A stretch of DNA of 64,000 nt from positions 310,001 through 374,000 of the forward strand of contig NZ_JAALCR010000004.1 in the NCBI RefSeq assembly GCF_011065895.1, in the 5' to 3' direction. The stretch comes from Paludisphaera rhizosphaerae. GTDB taxonomy: Bacteria; Planctomycetota; Planctomycetia; Isosphaerales; Isosphaeraceae. The notes below the pieces were generated by a model. That model searched no databases. It was not told the origin of the DNA and worked only from the letters and a program-made list of their open reading frames with translations. Below, piece by piece: positions 60,200-64,000 of the stretch (position 1 is the first letter of the stretch; each line of letters begins with the position of its first letter). A program made the translations under genes and the position numbers.

Positions 60200-60286
60200 T
60201 TAGGCAACGACCTCGATGGTCTGGCCTTCGAGATCCTTAATCACGGTGTGGCAAGGCGGACACCACCCACCATGCCTCAAATCCAT
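60200..60286 (-). CDS. possible 28-residue CPPC peptide
   Basis: The ATG at 60286 opens 28 codons: MDLRHGGWCPPCHTVIKD, then LEGQTIEVVA. A CxxC followed by His suggests metal binding or a redox pair. The end, IEVVA, is like a finished protein rather than random frame. GGGA lies immediately before the ATG, too close for a good ribosome-binding site; the same frame is open further upstream without a start codon. It lies between the 60318 and 59847 genes on the same strand. Its order and coding flavour support reality, but the evidence is thin. Confidence 0.42.
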   Translation of the reverse strand: MDLRHGGWCPPCHTVIKDLEGQTIEVVA

Positions 60287-60317
60287 TCCCGCATGAGGGT
60301 TAAGAACTGAACGCCCC

Positions 60318-60791
60318 TCACCCTTCGAGACTGACGTAGGTCTCGAAATGCGACATCACTCGATCGAACACCTGGCTTGGGTAGTCCTCCAAACTCTCGA
60401 GTAGGCAAATGGGCGTGGAGCAAGCTGAAGCAAATAAGGCGGGCCGTGAACGATCGGCCCGCGAGATCGCGAAGAGGAGTTGGGCGACGGCTGTGAACTC
60501 CGTGTTCTCCGCCGAGCGGCGCGACCAGAAGTGCCAGGCCAGGCGCTCTAGCTCGTCGCGGTCGACCACTTCGACGGCTTGATGGCGCGCCAAAGAAATG
60601 GCCGCCTCGACTTCGGGCGTCGCCTTGCCGAGTTGGCAGAGGAGTTCGCCGACGCACGAGCAGAGCCACTCGAAGACCCGGCGGTCGCTCGGCGGGTCGT
60701 CGAGGAAAGAGACGAGCGGCATCGGCCAACGCGCCCCCGCGACCTCACGGGCCCTGCGGCAATCTGCGATTGCGTCCTGTGGCGACGCCAT
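60318..60791 (-). CDS. hypothetical protein (157 residues)
   Basis: A soluble, mostly helical protein begins MASPQDAIADCRRAREVAGA. Cysteine-containing helices (FEWLCSCVGELLCQLG) and a region DELERLAWHFWSRRSAENTEF follow. No family is recognised. It resembles small uncharacterised planctomycete proteins found in strings of short genes. The ATG at 60791 has no clear ribosome-binding site, though the frame is intact and composition is protein-like. It lies 12 bases after the 60804 gene on the same strand and 31 bases before the CPPC ORF, so a four-gene transcript with 59847 is plausible. Confidence 0.6.
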   Translation of the reverse strand: MASPQDAIADCRRAREVAGARWPMPLVSFLDDPPSDRRVFEWLCSCVGELLCQLGKATPEVEAAISLARHQAVEVVDRDELERLAWHFWSRRSAENTEFTAVAQLLFAISRADRSRPALFASACSTPICLLESLEDYPSQVFDRVMSHFETYVSLEG

Positions 60792-60803
60792 ATGTACGGT
60801 CGC

Positions 60804-61133
60804 CTAGAAGGAATGGGGCGAGTCACTCGAGTTCGAGTCGATAGCATTCTCCGCCGAATCGGCAACCCGTGCCCGCTCCAACGCCCGATTCATGGGGAGG
60901 ATGAACAGCACCGGCAAGGTTCCCAGATGTCCCAACTGGTTCCAGGGACGCGGCCCCAGAAGGCCCCAACCGCAAGCGAGAGCGAGACAGGCCCAGAGGG
61001 CGACAGCCAGTCGGACGGCAAGCCTTCGCTCTCGGGGCCTGGTCGTGTTCTTGATGCCGAAGTAGGTGCCGACAAGGCCGCCCATCGTGCCGACGACGCC
61101 CCCGGCGATTCCACCGGCCATGCCTGGGTCCAC
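60804..61133 (-). CDS. small membrane protein, planctomycete MDPGMAGG-type
   Basis: The 109-residue protein begins with a Gly-rich span (MAGGIAGGVVGTMGGLVGTYFGIKNT in two short runs, about 5-25). PRERRLAVR follows, then one or two hydrophobic spans (about 42-60 and 68-80). Similar short proteins with GxxGG...SIKNT and PRER are common in planctomycete genomes, from memory. Their role is unknown. The start is a GTG at 61133 with GGAG 9 bases upstream. It follows asnB by 31 bases on the same strand. Confidence 0.72.
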   Translation of the reverse strand: MDPGMAGGIAGGVVGTMGGLVGTYFGIKNTTRPRERRLAVRLAVALWACLALACGWGLLGPRPWNQLGHLGTLPVLFILPMNRALERARVADSAENAIDSNSSDSPHSF

Positions 61134-61164
61134 GTCGTCGGGCTCCGGGTTAGGTCTGGATCGG

Positions 61165-63174
61165 TCAGACTCGCGACGGGGCGGCTCCGTCGTAGGTCGA
61201 GATTTCCAGGACGCCGGTGGGGTCGGCGGCGGCGGTGCGGATGGGGGACCAGACGGGGAGTTCGCAGAGGCCGCCGCCGAGGAACGTGTGGTGCCAGAGC
61301 TGGGTGGCCGCCACGCAGGTCAGGCTCAGGTCCATGATGATGGACTTGGGCGTGAAGCGGGGGAACTTCCCGTGCGCGGCGACCTCGCGGGCGACCTTGT
61401 CCGGGTCGAAGTAACCCGTCGCGCGAAGCGACTCGGGACTGAGCAACTGGTCGACCCAGGCGGGCCGGCTGGAATCGAGGAACGCCTCCGAGCGGCTGGC
61501 GCGGAACATCGTCTTGGGGCGGTTGGCAATCTTCTTCGGGAGCGTCCGCGCGGCCACCTGGCGGAGGATCCACTTGTCGGTGAGGCCCTTGAGCTTGTAC
61601 TCGGGGGCGATCGTCGAGCAGAAGGCGACGACGTCCTCGTCCAGCAGCGGGTAGCGGGCCTCGACCGACGAGTTCATCGCCACCCGGTCCCCCTTGCCGT
61701 GGAGCAGGAGGCCGGCCAGCATCACCTTGTAGCCGACGTACAGCGACTGGTTCAAAGGCGCCCAGCGCGTGAACCGCTCGTTCGTGATCCCCAGGTCGTC
61801 GTAGGCGGCGTAGCCCTGGATGTCGTCCCACATCGAGTCGGAGTAGAGGAACGTCCGGGCCTGGGCCATCAGGTCGTAGACGTCCTGCTGGGCCGTGCGG
61901 ACGCCCTGGAACCCGTAGCGCGGGGGCAGATGCGCGGGATTGCCGTGCATCGAGCCCACGATCACGTCGCGGACCTTCGACGGCAGCCAGTTGCCGACCG
62001 TCTTCCGCATGAGGTTGCGGACCTGCTGGCTCTTGAACCAGGGATAGCCGGCGAGCGCCTCGTCGGCCCCTTCGCCCGTCAGGGCCACCTTGTAACCCTG
62101 GGCGTGGACCGCCTTGGCGAGCTGCATCAGGCAGGCCGCCGACGAATCCATCACCGGGCCTTCCGCGGCGCGGATCAACTCGGGATAGGCGTCGATGATC
62201 GACGAGCGATCCATCGTCACCATCGTCAGCTTCGACCCCAGCGCCTCGGCCGACTCCCTCGCCTGCGAGCGCTCATCCGGCCCCGCCTTGTTCAGGCCGA
62301 TCGTGAACGAGGGCACCGCATAACCGCGCTCGCGTGAGCTGAGGCCGAGAACGACGGTCGAATCGAGGCCGCCGCTGATGTAGCTGACCACCGGCACGTC
62401 GCCACGCAGGCGGCGCTCGACGGCCTGGCGCATCAGGTGCTCAAGCTCGTCGATCAGGGGCGTCGGGTCCTTCAGCCGACGCTCGTCGCCGGCGTCGGGG
62501 AAGTCCAGGTCCCAGTAGCGAATCAGCTCGATCCGGCCGTCCTTCACCGACAGGAAGTGCCCCGGCGGGAGGATCTTGATCCCCTCGAAGAAGGTCCGCG
62601 AGGTCCCCGCGCAGAAGGTGTTGAAGAAGATGTCCAGGCCCCGCCGATCGGCGCGGGGGTCGATCAGGCCGGAGGCGAGGATCGCCTTGATCTCCGATCC
62701 CCAGAGCAGCCAGCCATCGGCCTCGGCGTAGTAGAGCGGGCAGATGCCGACGCGGTCGCGGCCGAGCAGGAGGGTCCGCTCCTTGCGATCCCAGAGCGAG
62801 ACGGCGTACTGGCCTCGCGCCTTTTCGAACATCGCCCGGCCCAGGTCCTCGTAGAAGTGGACCCAAAGCTCGGTGTCGCAGCGGGTGGAGAGCGTGTGGC
62901 CCCGGTCGAGAAGCTCGCGCTGGAATTCCGGGTACTCGAACACCTCGCCGTTCTGGGCGACCCAGATGGTGCCGTCTTCGTTGCAGATCGGCTGCCGGCC
63001 GCCGGCGAGGTCGACGATGGCCAGTCGGCGAGCCCCCAGGACGACGCCCGGCTCGCTGTGGAACTGTTCGTCTTCCGGCCCGCGGTGGGCGATCGCGGCG
63101 GTCATCGCCAGCAGGCGAGCCTCCGGAAAATCGCGCCGACCCCGTAAATCCAAGGCTCCCGCGATGCCGCACAT
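61165..63174 (-). CDS. asnB: glutamine-hydrolysing asparagine synthetase
   Basis: The 669-residue enzyme makes asparagine from aspartate, ATP and glutamine. Cys2 is the glutaminase nucleophile (MCGIAGALDL), with the glutaminase motifs RLAIVDLAGGRQP and QNGEVFEYPE. The synthetase half has the PP-loop SGGLDS (267-272) and GEGADEALAGYPWF. Length slightly exceeds the shortest family members owing to a C-terminal tail ending SPIRTAAADPTGVLEIST. Related copies in other bacteria act in glycan or exosortase loci, amidating sugars or peptides. Here the PEP-CTERM gene is too distant to argue for that. GGAG lies about 11 bases before the ATG. It leads the string of small genes downstream. Confidence 0.94.
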   Translation of the reverse strand: MCGIAGALDLRGRRDFPEARLLAMTAAIAHRGPEDEQFHSEPGVVLGARRLAIVDLAGGRQPICNEDGTIWVAQNGEVFEYPEFQRELLDRGHTLSTRCDTELWVHFYEDLGRAMFEKARGQYAVSLWDRKERTLLLGRDRVGICPLYYAEADGWLLWGSEIKAILASGLIDPRADRRGLDIFFNTFCAGTSRTFFEGIKILPPGHFLSVKDGRIELIRYWDLDFPDAGDERRLKDPTPLIDELEHLMRQAVERRLRGDVPVVSYISGGLDSTVVLGLSSRERGYAVPSFTIGLNKAGPDERSQARESAEALGSKLTMVTMDRSSIIDAYPELIRAAEGPVMDSSAACLMQLAKAVHAQGYKVALTGEGADEALAGYPWFKSQQVRNLMRKTVGNWLPSKVRDVIVGSMHGNPAHLPPRYGFQGVRTAQQDVYDLMAQARTFLYSDSMWDDIQGYAAYDDLGITNERFTRWAPLNQSLYVGYKVMLAGLLLHGKGDRVAMNSSVEARYPLLDEDVVAFCSTIAPEYKLKGLTDKWILRQVAARTLPKKIANRPKTMFRASRSEAFLDSSRPAWVDQLLSPESLRATGYFDPDKVAREVAAHGKFPRFTPKSIIMDLSLTCVAATQLWHHTFLGGGLCELPVWSPIRTAAADPTGVLEISTYDGAAPSRV

Positions 63175-63312
63175 GGTCGGTCGATCTCCTGGGCTCGTTG
63201 CGTCGTCCCCGGCCGGCCGGCTGCGCAGTCAGGACTTGCCCGGAGCGCCCGGCTTCGAACTATACCACGCCCTGACAAGGCGGGCCGGCTCAGAGTTCGT
63301 CCGCCGCGCCGG

Positions 63313-64000
63313 TCAGGAGTAGCCGTAAGGGGAGGGGGGCTCGGGTCGCCATCCCTGGGCATAGGCGTCCATCGCCTTGACCTGTTGAGCCCGGTTGTAA
63401 AACAGCAATGCGACGACGATTCCCGTCACCGCGCCGCCGACGTGAGCCAGATAGGCGACTCCGCCGGTCTCGCCCATCTTCCCAAATCCTTGCACTCCCA
63501 ACCAGATCTGTAGGACGATCCAGCCGCCGATGACGATCACGGCCGGGAGCACGGTGATGAACCGGAAAACCAAAACGCGGATGTGATTGTGGGGGAACCA
63601 GACGACGTACGCCCCCATGATCCCGGCGATCGCGCCAGAAGCTCCCAGCGTCGGGATCGTCGAGTTCGGCGCGGCGGCGATCTGGGCGAGCGACCCCATC
63701 AGGCCGCACGCCAGGTAGACGATGAAATACCGGACGCCCCCCAGCACCTCCTCGACGTTGTCGCCGACGATCCAGAGGTAGAGCATGTTCCCCAGCAGGT
63801 GCATGAGACTGCCGTGGAGGAACATCGCCGTGAACATGGTGAGCCAGACGGGGATCGGGCTGGGGGCGTGGGGGATGACTTCGCGGGGGTCAACCTGGAC
63901 TTGATCGCCGAACGGACCGCCATGCCGAACCTGAGCCCCCTGGCGGAGGATCGGCTGGTCGATGTCCTCCGCGTGGGTGATCTCCCAGGGCGTGCAGGCC
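63313..64000 (-). CDS. rhomboid intramembrane serine protease, N-terminus beyond the window
   Basis: The frame is open from the window edge through an internal ATG at 63837 to the stop at 63313, giving about 229 residues of a longer rhomboid. It contains HGSLMHLLGNMLYLWIVGDN, the nucleophile GASGAIAGIMG and the catalytic His in AHVGGAVTG, so the Ser-His dyad is intact. Five or six membrane spans are present. Before the first shown span, the loop DPREVIPHAPSPIPVWLTM resembles the region after TM1 in family members. The C-terminus is Gln/Pro-rich and probably cytoplasmic. The substrate is unknown. The ORF start is missing, so the ATG at 63837 should not be read as the true start. Confidence 0.9.
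   Translation of the reverse strand, partial: ACTPWEITHAEDIDQPILRQGAQVRHGGPFGDQVQVDPREVIPHAPSPIPVWLTMFTAMFLHGSLMHLLGNMLYLWIVGDNVEEVLGGVRYFIVYLACGLMGSLAQIAAAPNSTIPTLGASGAIAGIMGAYVVWFPHNHIRVLVFRFITVLPAVIVIGGWIVLQIWLGVQGFGKMGETGGVAYLAHVGGAVTGIVVALLFYNRAQQVKAMDAYAQGWRPEPPSPYGYS

Noticed and set aside
1-64000. CRISPR arrays, rRNA genes, prophage, insertion sequences
   Set aside because: No evenly spaced identical direct repeats, no rRNA-like conserved stretches, and no transposase, integrase or phage structural motifs were seen on either strand.

Overview
The window is a GC-rich piece of a bacterial chromosome, almost certainly from a planctomycete and most like the Isosphaeraceae (Paludisphaera, Isosphaera or Singulisphaera type). 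That is inferred from family content, not from a marker gene. The evidence is: three DUF1559 pilin-like proteins; three secreted proteins with the planctomycete N-terminal LExRxL-type motif; a PEP-CTERM protein; a long FG-GAP/UnbV lipoprotein; a Ser/Thr kinase with a large ectodomain; two ECF sigma factors; and several small proteins of planctomycete type. There are no rRNA genes, CRISPR arrays, prophage genes or recognisable transposases.

1-6.6 kb holds a truncated CDS, a DJ-1/PfpI protein, csrA with an unusual leader, an ECF sigma factor, two tandem tRNA-Arg genes (UCU and CCU anticodons) and a 1283-residue membrane kinase. 6.7-17.8 kb is co-directional: a TPR protein, a nitrilase-family hydrolase, a small lipoprotein, the UnbV lipoprotein, an EF-G and a secreted glycosidase-like protein. 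17.8-25 kb has a DUF1559 protein, a double M16 peptidase and a translationally coupled pair (GT4 glycosyltransferase plus a beta-propeller protein). 25.4-28 kb carries fatty-acid genes plsX and fabD, separated by a composite palindromic repeat.

28-33.2 kb is a surface-protein region with a relatively AT-rich secreted protein and two copies of a lipoprotein plus DUF1559 module. Three near-identical hairpin terminators close its transcription units. 33.7-38.7 kb has STAS and OpcA genes, a GT39 membrane glycosyltransferase and nicotinate phosphoribosyltransferase. 38.9-47 kb is sparse and rich in exported proteins: an Ig-repeat protein, a beta-helix protein, a tryptophan-rich short protein, a PD40 propeller protein and a PEP-CTERM protein. 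47-50 kb holds a LuxR regulator, a membrane protein and an ECF sigma factor with a membrane partner. 50.3-53.3 kb pairs a radical SAM/SPASM protein divergently with protoporphyrinogen oxidase. 53.3-64 kb contains an oxidoreductase, a CARDB surface protein, a PqaA-like hydrolase, a fatty acid desaturase, a cluster of small unknown proteins, asparagine synthetase and a truncated rhomboid protease.

The most unusual feature is a family of GC-rich palindromic repeats seen at five loci. Two lie inside protein-coding genes (hemY and the GT39 gene) without breaking the frame, so each adds an apparent low-complexity peptide of roughly 45-55 residues. Positions, start sites and hairpins were read by eye; family names are recognition from motifs, not database hits.
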